12,753 nucleotides of DNA from Anaerolineae bacterium (GTDB taxonomy: Bacteria; Chloroflexota; Anaerolineae; Anaerolineales; UBA11858). Numbering within the stretch: the first letter of the stretch is position 1; each line of letters begins with the position of its first letter. Shown piece after piece: positions 6,109-12,753 of the stretch. Made by a program: the position numbers and the translations under genes. The stretch is from positions 1-12,753 of the forward strand of contig RFKO01000107.1 in the NCBI GenBank assembly GCA_003694235.1, written 5' to 3'. The notes beneath the pieces are model-generated. The model was not told where the DNA came from, ran no database searches, and saw only the letters and a program-made list of their open reading frames with translations.

Positions 6109-7662
6109 ATGATTGATCATAAAGAACTGATCGCGGAATTGCTGGCTTTGCGCCAACGTATTCGCGAGGGAGAGCATGGGGAGCGCGTCGAGCCGCAGCA
6201 CAAGCGGGGAAAACTCTCGGCGCGCGAGCGGCTGGATTTGCTGTTGGATGAAGGTACGTTTCAGGAGATCGATGCCTACCGGTTGCACCGGCAGTCCGGC
6301 TTCGGCCTGGAAGAAAAACGCATCCCGGGGGACGGCGTTGTGGCCGGTTTTGGCAAGATCAACGGCCGGGTTGTGTGTGTGTATTCGCAGGATTTTACCG
6401 TGCTGGGTGGGTCGTTTTCGGAAGTACAGGGGCAGAAAGTATCCAAGGTGATTGATTTGGCGCTGGATGCCGGCGTGCCCATCATCGGGATTATGGATTC
6501 GGTTGGGGCGCGCATTCAGGAGGGCGTGTACAGCCTGGCGGCTTACTCCGAACTCTTTTGGCGGAACACCCAGGCCAGCGGCGTGGTGCCGCAGATCAGC
6601 GTGATGGTTGGCCCGTGCGCTGGCGGTTCGGTGTACTCCCCCGGCCTGACCGATTTCATCATCATGACCGAAGGCATCAGCCAGATGTTCGTCACCGGCC
6701 CCAAAGTGATCGAGGCGGTCACCCGTGAGCATGTGGACAAGCAGACCCTGGGCAGCGCCCAGGTGCACGGCACGCGCAGCGGCGTGGCACATTTCGTGGC
6801 CGCCGACGAGCGTCAGGCTTTTGCGCTGACGCGACAGCTGCTCTCTTACCTGCCCTCGAATTATGCCGAGATGCCGCCCGCTACCGAGCCGAAGGATGAC
6901 CCCTGGCGCCAGGACGAGACGCTGGATACGATAGTGCCCACCGATCCCACCGAAGCATACGACATGCATCAGGTGATCGAGCGGATTTTCGATCTCGGCT
7001 CGTTCCTGCCGGTGCATCAGCGTTTCGCCACCAACGCCATCGTCGGTTTCGCCCGTCTGCATGGGCAGGTGGTGGGCGTGATTGCCAATCAACCCGCGGT
7101 CAAGGCCGGCGTGCTGGATATTGACTCCGCGGACAAGATCGCCCGCTTCATCCGCTTTTGCGACGCCTTCAATGTGCCGTTGATCTCCCTGATTGACACC
7201 CCGGGATTCATGCCGGGAGTGATGCAGGAGCATGGCGGCATCATCCGCCACGGGGCGAAAATTGTGTACGCTTACTCGGAAGCCACCGTTCCGAAGATCG
7301 CCGTCATTCTGCGCAAAGCGTATGGCGGCGCGTACATCGTCATGAGCAGCAAATACATTCGAACCGATCTGGTGTTTGCCTGGCCGACGGCCGAGATCGC
7401 CGTGATGGGCGCGGAGGGGGCGGTGAACATTCTATATGCCCGCGAACTGAAGGCCGCCGAAGACCCGCAGGCGGAGCGGGAGAAATACATCGCCCAATAT
7501 CGCCAGAAATTCGGACGTCCGTACTACGCCGCAGCCAGCGGCCACATTGACGAGATTCTGGTGCCGCACGAGACGCGGCCGCGCCTGATCGCGGCGCTGG
7601 AATTGTTGAAGAACAAGCGTGCCCAGACGCGCCCTAAGAAGCACGGTAACATCCCCTTGTAG
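6109..7662 (+). CDS. mmdA: Methylmalonyl-CoA decarboxylase alpha subunit (carboxyltransferase), Na+-pump type
   Basis: A 517-residue carboxyltransferase of the PccB/MmdA family, which moves the carboxyl group from an acyl-CoA to biotin on the carrier subunit. The start at 6109 has GGAGG (6100-6104) just upstream. An in-frame TTG at 6028 would extend into the promoter dyads and is rejected. Two crotonase-like halves are visible. The N-terminal half carries the GPCAGGSVYSPG oxyanion-hole segment (about 168-179) and GVAHFVAADE. The C-terminal half carries LIDTPGFMPGVMQEHGGIIRHGAK and KAYGGAYIVMSS. The length fits MmdA (about 510) rather than the longer glutaconyl-CoA decarboxylase alpha chain. 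With no biotin carboxylase in the window and a membrane beta subunit downstream, decarboxylation rather than carboxylation is indicated. Methylmalonyl-CoA is the best guess; malonyl-CoA is possible. Confidence 0.9.
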   Translation: MIDHKELIAELLALRQRIREGEHGERVEPQHKRGKLSARERLDLLLDEGTFQEIDAYRLHRQSGFGLEEKRIPGDGVVAGFGKINGRVVCVYSQDFTVLGGSFSEVQGQKVSKVIDLALDAGVPIIGIMDSVGARIQEGVYSLAAYSELFWRNTQASGVVPQISVMVGPCAGGSVYSPGLTDFIIMTEGISQMFVTGPKVIEAVTREHVDKQTLGSAQVHGTRSGVAHFVAADERQAFALTRQLLSYLPSNYAEMPPATEPKDDPWRQDETLDTIVPTDPTEAYDMHQVIERIFDLGSFLPVHQRFATNAIVGFARLHGQVVGVIANQPAVKAGVLDIDSADKIARFIRFCDAFNVPLISLIDTPGFMPGVMQEHGGIIRHGAKIVYAYSEATVPKIAVILRKAYGGAYIVMSSKYIRTDLVFAWPTAEIAVMGAEGAVNILYARELKAAEDPQAEREKYIAQYRQKFGRPYYAAASGHIDEILVPHETRPRLIAALELLKNKRAQTRPKKHGNIPL

Positions 7663-7675
7663 GACAGGAATACCG

Positions 7676-7969
7676 ATGGCAAATCTAACGCAGGGTATCA
7701 CGCTGAGTCTGATGGGGATGGCGATCACCTTCCTGGCGCTGGGCCTGTTGGTGTTGCTGATGATTGTGCTGCGCGAGGCCTTTGCCACCCGTCAGCAGGA
7801 GACGCAGCCCGCGCCGGATGATGATCCGGCGGCGGTGGCGGCCGCTGTGGCCGTGGCGATACTTCGCCAGAAACAACGGGCGACCAACGCTTCTCTGGGC
7901 GAGGCGCTGGGCCCGGAGCCGAATTCCTGGTGGTTGTTGAACGCTCCCTGGAGGCAAAATGACAACTGA
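7676..7969 (+). CDS. mmdD: Small membrane subunit of Na+-pumping decarboxylase (OadG/MmdD family)
   Basis: A 97-residue protein with one N-terminal membrane segment (about residues 10-32) and then a charged, Ala-rich cytoplasmic part ending in NSWWLLNAPWRQ. This architecture and the Trp-containing tail match OadG/MmdD subunits, which hold the carboxyltransferase, biotin carrier and membrane beta subunit together. The start at 7676 follows AGGACAGGA (7661-7669) by 6 bases; an ATG at 7619 would sit inside mmdA. The gene lies 13 bases after mmdA and overlaps the biotin-carrier gene by 11 bases. It occupies the same position as mmdD in Veillonella. The identity rests on layout and context more than on strong motifs. 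Confidence 0.8.
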   Translation: MANLTQGITLSLMGMAITFLALGLLVLLMIVLREAFATRQQETQPAPDDDPAAVAAAVAVAILRQKQRATNASLGEALGPEPNSWWLLNAPWRQNDN

Positions 7970-8396
7970 GCATTACCGTCTGCGCGTTCGTGTGGATGAG
8001 CGCGAATACGAGGTCGAAGTGGAAGATTTGCAGGCCAACCCGGTGATCGCGCGGGTGGAGGGAAAGACGTATCGGGTTTTTGTCGAGCCGAGCGAGCAGA
8101 AAGGGGAATCTGCCGCTGCCGTCTCGCCGGTTGTGCCTTCGGCGGAAGCAGCGGCTCCGCCTCCCACGGTGGAAGCCGCCGCACCGGGGGCGATTACCGC
8201 CCCCATGCCCGGCGATGTCGTCGAGGTCAAGGTGCAGGTGGGCGACCAGGTGCAGGCTGGCGATCCGGTCTGTGTGCTGGACGCCATGAAGATGAAAAAC
8301 GTAATCTATGCGCCGCAGGCCGGACGCGTTGTGGCGGTGAGCGTAACCGCCGGCCAGGCGGTAGATTACGGCGATGTGCTTGTCCGGCTGGCGTAG
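7959..8396 (+). CDS. mmdC: Biotin carboxyl carrier subunit of the decarboxylase
   Basis: A 145-residue protein. The C-terminal biotinyl domain (about 75-145) carries the biotinylation motif AMKM with the acceptor Lys at residue 111 (codon 8289-8291), about 35 residues from the C-terminus as is standard. The N-terminal part (YRLRVRVDEREYEVEVEDL) is typical of carriers linked to OadG-type complexes. A flexible Ala/Pro-rich linker (about 50-72) lets the biotin swing between carboxyltransferase and membrane subunit. TGGAGG precedes the ATG, and the start lies within the last codons of the previous gene. Here carboxybiotin would be handed to the beta subunit for Na+-driven decarboxylation. Confidence 0.93.
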   Translation: MTTEHYRLRVRVDEREYEVEVEDLQANPVIARVEGKTYRVFVEPSEQKGESAAAVSPVVPSAEAAAPPPTVEAAAPGAITAPMPGDVVEVKVQVGDQVQAGDPVCVLDAMKMKNVIYAPQAGRVVAVSVTAGQAVDYGDVLVRLA

Positions 8397-8405
8397 GAGG
8401 CCATC

Positions 8406-9530
8406 ATGGATATACTCCATATCCTTTTACAGGCCCCTCTGGCGCTGACCTGGCGGAATCTGGTGATGATGGCGGTCGGCGGCGTGTTGATTTACCTGGC
8501 CGTCGCCAAAGACTATGAGCCGGTGCTGCTGTTGCCCATCGGCTTTGGAGCTATCCTGACCAATCTTCCGCTCACCGGCATCGCGGACGCCGACCAGCAC
8601 GGCCTGTTGGCCATTCTGTATCAGGCCGGAATCGCCACCGAGTTGTTCCCGTTGCTGATTTTCATCGGCATCGGCGCGATGACCGATTTCGGCCCCTTGC
8701 TGGAGAATCCGAAGATGGCTCTGCTGGGAGCGGCGGGGCAATTCGGCATCTTTGGCACTTTGATGCTGGCGCTGGTGGTCGGCTTTGACCTGAACGAAGC
8801 GGCCTCCATCGGCATCATTGGCGCGATTGACGGCCCGACCGCCATCTACGTCTCCAGCCGGCTTGCGCCGCAATTGCTGGGGCCGATCGCGGTGGCGGCG
8901 TACAGTTATATGTCGCTGGTGCCGATTATTCAGCCGCCAGTGATGCGCCTCTTGACCACGCAGGCCGAGCGCACCGTGCGCATGCCTTACTCTCGCCGCG
9001 AAGTCTCGAGAACCACGCGCCTGCTTTTCCCTGTGGTGGTCACCATCGTTGTCTCACTGATTTCCCCCAAAGCGTCCCCCCTGATTGCGACGTTGATGTT
9101 TGGCAATCTGATGCGCGAATCCGGCGTGGTGGAGCGCCTGACGCGTGCAGCGCAAAACGAGATCGCCAACGTCACCACCATCTTCCTGGGGCTGACGATT
9201 GGAAGTACAATGACGGGTGACAGTTTCATCCGCCCGGAGACGCTGCTCATTTTGTTGATGGGATTGCTGGCGTTTGTGCTGGACACGGTAGGAGGTGTGC
9301 TGTTTGGGAAATTGCTCTACCTGCTCTCTGGCCGTAAGTTCAACCCGCTGATCGGCGCAGCCGGCATCAGCGCTTTCCCGATGTCAGCGCGGATTGTGCA
9401 GCGGGTGGGGCAGGAGTATGATAAAGGCAACTTTTTGCTGATGCATGCCATGGGCGCCAACACTGCCGGTCAGTTGGGCAGTGTGGTGGCCGGCGGCGTG
9501 GTGCTGGCGCTGCTCTCCGGCGCATTCTGA
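8406..9530 (+). CDS. mmdB: Na+-translocating decarboxylase beta subunit (MmdB/OadB/GcdB)
   Basis: A 374-residue, highly hydrophobic protein that decarboxylates carboxybiotin and exports Na+. The strongly conserved GAIDGPTAIYVSSRLAP segment holds the Asp (D142) equivalent to the Na+-binding Asp of OadB. Near the C-terminus HAMGANTAGQLGSVVAGG (Asn352, Ser359) corresponds to the second conserved polar helix segment involved in ion binding. About nine or more membrane segments can be drawn. AGGAGG (8395-8400) lies 5 bases before the ATG. It closes the A-D-C-B gene set; the small epsilon subunit of Veillonella (mmdE) is absent, as in many such clusters. No terminator is visible after the stop; a tandem repeat block begins at once. 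Confidence 0.94.
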   Translation: MDILHILLQAPLALTWRNLVMMAVGGVLIYLAVAKDYEPVLLLPIGFGAILTNLPLTGIADADQHGLLAILYQAGIATELFPLLIFIGIGAMTDFGPLLENPKMALLGAAGQFGIFGTLMLALVVGFDLNEAASIGIIGAIDGPTAIYVSSRLAPQLLGPIAVAAYSYMSLVPIIQPPVMRLLTTQAERTVRMPYSRREVSRTTRLLFPVVVTIVVSLISPKASPLIATLMFGNLMRESGVVERLTRAAQNEIANVTTIFLGLTIGSTMTGDSFIRPETLLILLMGLLAFVLDTVGGVLFGKLLYLLSGRKFNPLIGAAGISAFPMSARIVQRVGQEYDKGNFLLMHAMGANTAGQLGSVVAGGVVLALLSGAF

Positions 9531-9840
9531 ATCCACGAAGGGCACGAAGAACCACGAAAACCTCTGCGCCTCAGCCTCTCTGCGCCTCTGCGTTTCATAT
9601 GAAGCGCGAAGGGCACGAAGGACCACGAAACCTCTGCGTCTCAGCCTCTCTGCGCCTCTGCGTTTCATATGAAGCGCGAAGGGCGCGAAGGACTATGAAA
9701 ACCTCTGCGCCTCAGCCTCTCTGCGCCTCTGCGTTCCAAATGAAGCGCGAAGGGCGCGAAGGACTATGAAAACCTCTGCGTCTCAGCCTCTCTGCGCCTC
9801 TGCGTTCCGCGTCTCTGCGTTCCATGTAAGACACGAAGGA
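9531..9840. repeat. Tandem array of four 70-71 bp repeats (CACGAAGG / CCTCTGCG type)
   Basis: The gap between mmdB and the cyclase gene is filled by direct repeats. The conserved core CCTCTGCGYCTCAGCCTCTC starts at 9561, 9631, 9702 and 9773, giving periods of 70, 71 and 71. Units run roughly 9531-9600 (left part diverged), 9601-9670, 9671-9741 and 9742-9808, followed by a short partial copy to about 9840. Each unit has two halves: a purine-rich GAAGCGCGAAGGGCACGAAG part and a pyrimidine-rich CTCTGCG part. Units 1 and 2 share TTTCATAT; units 3 and 4 share GACTATGAAA, so they probably arose by stepwise duplication. No gene is supported here; minus-strand frames simply translate the repeat into Arg/Glu-rich nonsense. 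Similar short motifs are, to my knowledge, scattered in several bacterial phyla including Chloroflexota. Confidence 0.9.
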
Positions 9841-9860
9841 TATGATAAAAGGAGCGAAAC

Positions 9861-10742
9861 ATGAAACTGATCGATCTTACAATCCCTCTTGGGGTGGGTA
9901 CGCCCCCCTGGCCGACCTACGAACCTCTGCAGGTCAAGTATTTCAAGCGCCTGGCGCCAAACGGCGCAAACGGACAGCTGCTCACGCATTCCAATCATCT
10001 GGGAACGCACCTGGATGGCGAGATTCACTTCTACACCCCTGGCAAGGACATCGCCCAGCTGGACATGGATTTCCTCGTGCATGAGGGTGTGGTGGTGGAT
10101 TTGAGCGATGTGTGCGGCGACTATGACATTTACACCAGCCAGATGGTGGAAGAGCGCGTGGAGGTCAAAGAGGGCGATATCCTCATCATCCATACTGGCT
10201 ACCATCATTTCGGTTGGGACCACGAGACCGCCGACGAGATCCGCTACATGGTCAAACACCCCGGCCCGGATCGCGAGTTCGCCGAGTGGGCCAAAGCCAA
10301 AAAGTTGCGCTGGATCGGGGTGGATTGCGGCAGCGCTGACCATCCGATGAACACCATCATCCGCAACTGGATGCCGCGGCAGGCCAGAGAGGCCGAAAAA
10401 GTCTTCCAGAAGAAATTCGGCAAATCGGTGGCCGAAATCTTCGATGACAGCAAATACCAGCTGATGCACATCGAGATGTTCCCTTATGGCATCATCCATG
10501 CGGAGTGCCTGGGCGGCGACATTGACCTGCTGCTCAACCGGCGGGTGACCATTGGCTTCTTCCCCTGGCGCTTTGTGGATGGCGAGGCCAGCATCGGCCG
10601 TTGTGTGGCTTTCGTCGAGGACGATGAGTACGAAGAGTTGATGGCAAAGAAGGCCGCCATGCCCAAGACACGCTTCGGCGACGCGGTTGACCCGTCGCAT
10701 GTGGAGCGTTTGAACAAACTCAGCGCGGCCAACCTGTCCTGA
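9861..10742 (+). CDS. Cyclase-family metal-dependent hydrolase (kynurenine formamidase / isatin hydrolase superfamily)
   Basis: A 293-residue protein preceded by AAAAGGAG (9847-9854), 6 bases before the ATG. The family's metal-binding motif is present as H46-L-G-T-H50-L-D52 followed by H56-F (residues 46-57). However, the usual A-P between Asp and His is replaced by G-E-I. Further conserved parts are DILIIHTGYHHF (about 110-121), IGVDCGSADHP and the HIEMFPYGIIHAE segment that supplies late active-site residues. Family members hydrolyse amide or imide bonds, such as N-formylkynurenine or the isatin ring, with Mn or Zn. A ring-opening or amide-cleaving step in N-heterocycle breakdown is therefore plausible. 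A roughly 60-residue C-terminal stretch (from GFFPWRFVDG) makes it longer than many relatives of about 210-260 residues. The substrate is unknown. Confidence 0.85.
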   Translation: MKLIDLTIPLGVGTPPWPTYEPLQVKYFKRLAPNGANGQLLTHSNHLGTHLDGEIHFYTPGKDIAQLDMDFLVHEGVVVDLSDVCGDYDIYTSQMVEERVEVKEGDILIIHTGYHHFGWDHETADEIRYMVKHPGPDREFAEWAKAKKLRWIGVDCGSADHPMNTIIRNWMPRQAREAEKVFQKKFGKSVAEIFDDSKYQLMHIEMFPYGIIHAECLGGDIDLLLNRRVTIGFFPWRFVDGEASIGRCVAFVEDDEYEELMAKKAAMPKTRFGDAVDPSHVERLNKLSAANLS

Positions 10743-10753
10743 GGAGGCGGATG

Positions 10754-11644
10754 ATGAAAGAATTTGTGGCAGCCTGTGTGCAGATCGCCAGCGCCCCCAA
10801 CGATGTTCAGGGGAACATCGAGAAGGGGGTTGCCTGGCTGGAGCAAGCGGTCAAGGAACACGAGGCCGAACTGGTGGTCTTTCCGGAAACGGTGACCACC
10901 GGCTTTGTGACCGGCCTTGAGCCGGAGGCGCTGTGGGAGCTGGTGGACGATGCCCCCGGCCGCATCACTGCCGAAATCCAGAAAGCCGCCCGCTCGCTGG
11001 GCGTGCACGTGGTCTGGCCATCCTATCGGCGCGGCCCGGAGCGCGGCGTGGTGTACAACTCCTCCATTCTGATCGGCCCGGACGGCGAGATCATCGGGAT
11101 TTACGACAAGACCCATCCCTTCCCCCTGGAGCGGCGCGCCTGCGGCGGCTGGGTGACCACCGGCACCCGCGCCGAAGCCTACGACACCGCCCTGGGGAAG
11201 ATCGGGATGATCATCTGCTACGATGGCGATTTCCCCGAACTCTCGCGCCTGCTGGCGGTCAAGGGAGCGGAGGTGATCGCGCGTCCCTCGGCGTTGCTGC
11301 GCAGTTTCGACATCTGGCAGATGACCAACATGGCCCGCGCCTATGATAACCATGTTTACATGGTGTCCACCAATGCCATCGGGCCGGATGCCGGCGGGAG
11401 CTACTACTTCGGCCACAGCATGATCGTCAATCCGATTGCCTGGCGGCTGGCGCAGGCGCGCGGCACGGAGGAGATCATCTCGGCCCGACTCGATCCCGAT
11501 CCGCTGCGCTACATCACCTGGGGCAGCAAGAGCCTGCAAACCTTCGATCATCTCGAAGATCGCAACCTGGAGCTGTACAAAGAAATCCTGCGGGAGGCGC
11601 GCTCGCGCTTCGAGCCTGGGCGACGCCCCACAGCGGAGACGTAA
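10754..11644 (+). CDS. Nitrilase-superfamily (carbon-nitrogen hydrolase) amidohydrolase
   Basis: A 296-residue enzyme with the superfamily's catalytic triad clearly visible: Glu45 in VVFPETVTTGF, Lys119 in IYDKTHPFPLER, and Cys155 in IGMIICYDGDFPELSR. Glu126 fits the second conserved Glu after the Lys. Proteins of this class hydrolyse non-peptide C-N bonds, including N-carbamoyl groups and aliphatic amides. The sequence does not decide among amidase, carbamoylase and nitrilase. ATG 10754 is preferred over the adjacent ATG 10751 because it stands 6 bases from GGAGG (10743-10747); 10751 would leave only 3. The gene begins 11 bases after the cyclase stop and ends 15 bases before the deaminase gene, so the three are almost certainly co-transcribed. 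Sequential amide hydrolysis after ring opening is a reasonable inferred role. Confidence 0.88.
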   Translation: MKEFVAACVQIASAPNDVQGNIEKGVAWLEQAVKEHEAELVVFPETVTTGFVTGLEPEALWELVDDAPGRITAEIQKAARSLGVHVVWPSYRRGPERGVVYNSSILIGPDGEIIGIYDKTHPFPLERRACGGWVTTGTRAEAYDTALGKIGMIICYDGDFPELSRLLAVKGAEVIARPSALLRSFDIWQMTNMARAYDNHVYMVSTNAIGPDAGGSYYFGHSMIVNPIAWRLAQARGTEEIISARLDPDPLRYITWGSKSLQTFDHLEDRNLELYKEILREARSRFEPGRRPTAET

Positions 11645-11659
11645 ACCACGGAGGCAGAG

Positions 11660-12094
11660 ATGGATGAATTCATGAAAGCGGCCATCGAAGAGGCCCGCAA
11701 AGGTCAGGCTGAAGGCGGTATCCCTATCGGCTCGGTGCTGGTCAAGGACGGGAAGATCATCGGGCGCGGGCATAACCGTCGGGTGCAGGACGGCGACCCG
11801 ATCATGCACGCCGAGATCAATTGCCTGCACAACGCCGGGCGGGTAGGGAGTTACGCCGGAACGGTGCTGTATTCCACGCTGATGCCCTGTTACCTGTGCG
11901 CCGGCGCGGTGGTGCAGTTCGGCATCAAGAAAGTGGTGGTCGGAGAAGGTGAGACCTTCGAGGGCGCGGAGGAGTTTATGCGCTCGCACGGCGTTGAGGT
12001 GATCAACCTCGACCTGGAGGAGTGCAAAGAGATGATGCGCTCATTCATGTGTGAGAATCCCGAACTCTGGGCAGAGGACATCGGCGAATTGTAA
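11660..12094 (+). CDS. Cytosine deaminase, yeast FCY1 type (CDA-fold nucleobase deaminase)
   Basis: A 144-residue zinc deaminase converting cytosine (and probably 5-methylcytosine) to uracil (thymine) plus ammonia. Zinc and catalytic residues are H50 and E52 (MHAEINC) and C77/C80 (PCYLC). It resembles yeast cytosine deaminase along its whole length, not just at the zinc site. It has GRGHN with N39, the VVGEGETF segment with F100, and the C-terminal ENPELWAEDIGE with W137 and D140. These match yeast Asn51, Phe114, Trp152 and Asp155, which contact the pyrimidine or form the lid. TadA-type tRNA deaminases lack that C-terminal lid. GGAGG (11650-11654) is 5 bases before the ATG. The stop overlaps the XdhC start as TAATG. 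Another small amino-heterocycle as substrate cannot be excluded. Confidence 0.85.
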   Translation: MDEFMKAAIEEARKGQAEGGIPIGSVLVKDGKIIGRGHNRRVQDGDPIMHAEINCLHNAGRVGSYAGTVLYSTLMPCYLCAGAVVQFGIKKVVVGEGETFEGAEEFMRSHGVEVINLDLEECKEMMRSFMCENPELWAEDIGEL

Positions 12095-12753
12095 TGCGGG
12101 ATCTGCTGCCTCAGATCGAGGCCTGGCTGGCGGATGGTCGGCAGGTGGCGCTGGCCACGGTAATACGTACCTGGGGCTCTTCGCCGCGTCCGGCGGGCGC
12201 GCAGATGGCGGTGAGCCAGGAGGGCGAGATCGCCGGTTCGGTCAGTGGCGGGTGTGTGGAAGGCGCGGTCACCGCGGCGGCGCTGGAGGTGCTGGCCGGC
12301 GGCGAGCCGCGGCAGCTGCATTTCGGCGTCTCGGATGACACCGCCTGGTCGGTGGGCCTGGCCTGCGGTGGCGAGATTGACGTGTTCGTCCAGCGCTTCG
12401 ATCCGGCCTGGTTGCCCCTGCTGCGCGCCGCGTTGCAGCAGAGCATCCGCTTTGCGCTGCTGATCAACCTGACGAGCGGGGAATGGCAACTCTGGCAGGA
12501 GGGAGATCGCGGCGCTCCCCCGCCGCCCGAAAGCGGGGAGCACACCCTGGCGGGGGAGCGCGTTTTCGTTAACTGGGTGGCGCCGCCGCCAAAGCTGATC
12601 GTGGTGGGCGGGGTGCACATCGCCATCCCGCTGGTGACGATGGCGAAGGCGGCCGGCTTCTACACCGTGGTGATTGACCCGCGGCGCGCCTTCGGTCGTT
12701 CCGAGCGTTTCCCCCAGGCCGACGAGGTGCTGACCTCCTGGCCGCGGCAGGCG
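12094..12753 (+). CDS. xdhC: XdhC/CoxI-family molybdenum hydroxylase maturation protein, N-terminal 220 codons
   Basis: The frame runs open from the ATG at 12094 to the window end, so the 3' part is missing. It shows the N-terminal XdhC/CoxI domain, with TWGSSPRPAGA (residues 26-36) and GSVSGGCVEGAV (48-59, containing the conserved Cys54). A variable linker follows, then a Rossmann-type beginning LIVVGGVHIAIPLV (from about 168) with a downstream VVIDPR. The usual GAGHVA of the Rossmann motif reads GGVHIA here. XdhC proteins bind Mo cofactor, promote its sulfuration and insert it into xanthine dehydrogenase-like enzymes. Its start overlaps the deaminase stop (TAATG), which ties Mo-enzyme maturation to pyrimidine deamination. 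The likely client is the Mo hydroxylase whose C-terminus opens the window. Confidence 0.93.
   Translation, partial: MRDLLPQIEAWLADGRQVALATVIRTWGSSPRPAGAQMAVSQEGEIAGSVSGGCVEGAVTAAALEVLAGGEPRQLHFGVSDDTAWSVGLACGGEIDVFVQRFDPAWLPLLRAALQQSIRFALLINLTSGEWQLWQEGDRGAPPPPESGEHTLAGERVFVNWVAPPPKLIVVGGVHIAIPLVTMAKAAGFYTVVIDPRRAFGRSERFPQADEVLTSWPRQA

Noticed and set aside
6109..8396. Acetyl-CoA or propionyl-CoA carboxylase
   Set aside because: The carboxyltransferase and carrier alone could suggest this, but there is no biotin carboxylase in the window and OadG- and OadB-type membrane subunits are present, which indicates a Na+-pumping decarboxylase.
9384..9668. Minus-strand open frame of 94 codons (and a plus-strand one at 9445-9672) across the repeat block
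   Set aside because: They are translations of the tandem repeat fused to shadow of mmdB; Arg/Glu-rich repeated peptide, no domain, no ribosome site.
9531..9840. CRISPR array
   Set aside because: Whole units repeat end to end with no unique spacers; unit length and the absence of a repeat-spacer alternation or cas genes rule it out.
9818..9846. Promoter ending in TATGAT (9841-9846) before the cyclase gene
   Set aside because: The -10-like hexamer has no acceptable -35 at 16-18 bases, and the predicted start would fall within the Shine-Dalgarno.
10484..11989. Minus-strand open frame of 501 codons opposite cyclase, nitrilase and deaminase genes
   Set aside because: Long antisense frames are expected in GC-rich coding DNA. 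The plus-strand genes show catalytic motifs, and the antisense product shows only His/Arg/Gln-rich sequence without family features.

Overview
The window is a dense, GC-rich (judged by eye, about 60 %), entirely plus-strand block of catabolic and transport genes from a bacterium. Several points suggest a Chloroflexota (Anaerolineae-like) origin: a lipoprotein with a long Ala/Gly/Glu linker after its lipobox, intergenic arrays of CACGAAGG / CCTCTGCG repeats, and a heptamer CCTGATY array. This lineage call is an inference from style, not from a marker gene. Both ends cut through genes. The left edge holds the C-terminal end of a molybdenum hydroxylase large subunit and the right edge holds the first 220 codons of an XdhC-family protein.

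Layout. (1) 1-890: C-terminus of a xanthine dehydrogenase/CoxL-type molybdopterin subunit, overlapping a CoxG/SRPBCC gene. (2) 1031-6012: a complete BMP-type ABC importer of the nucleoside/simple-sugar class, made of a lipoprotein receptor, a double ATPase and two permeases. Between receptor and ATPase lie a strong hairpin and a heptamer tandem repeat. (3) 6013-9530: a promoter-like stretch with three overlapping dyads, then a complete four-gene biotin-dependent, Na+-translocating decarboxylase in the order mmdA-mmdD-mmdC-mmdB. (4) 9531-9860: a non-coding block of about four 70-71 bp tandem repeats. (5) 9861-12753: a cyclase-family metal-dependent hydrolase, a nitrilase-superfamily amidohydrolase, a yeast-FCY1-type cytosine deaminase and XdhC. 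The last three are tightly spaced or overlapping.

How the genes may work together (inference). The importer would bring in nucleosides or bases. The deaminase would convert cytosine or 5-methylcytosine to uracil or thymine. The molybdenum hydroxylase, matured by XdhC, would oxidise the ring. The two hydrolases would open the ring and release urea or ammonia. The resulting malonate or methylmalonate, once activated to its CoA ester, could be decarboxylated by the Na+ pump. This resembles the oxidative (barbiturate) route of pyrimidine breakdown with energy recovered as a sodium gradient. No CoA-activating enzyme, classical barbiturase or ureidomalonase is visible in the window, so this is a hypothesis. 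The decarboxylase could also serve general methylmalonyl-CoA metabolism, since it has its own promoter-like region.
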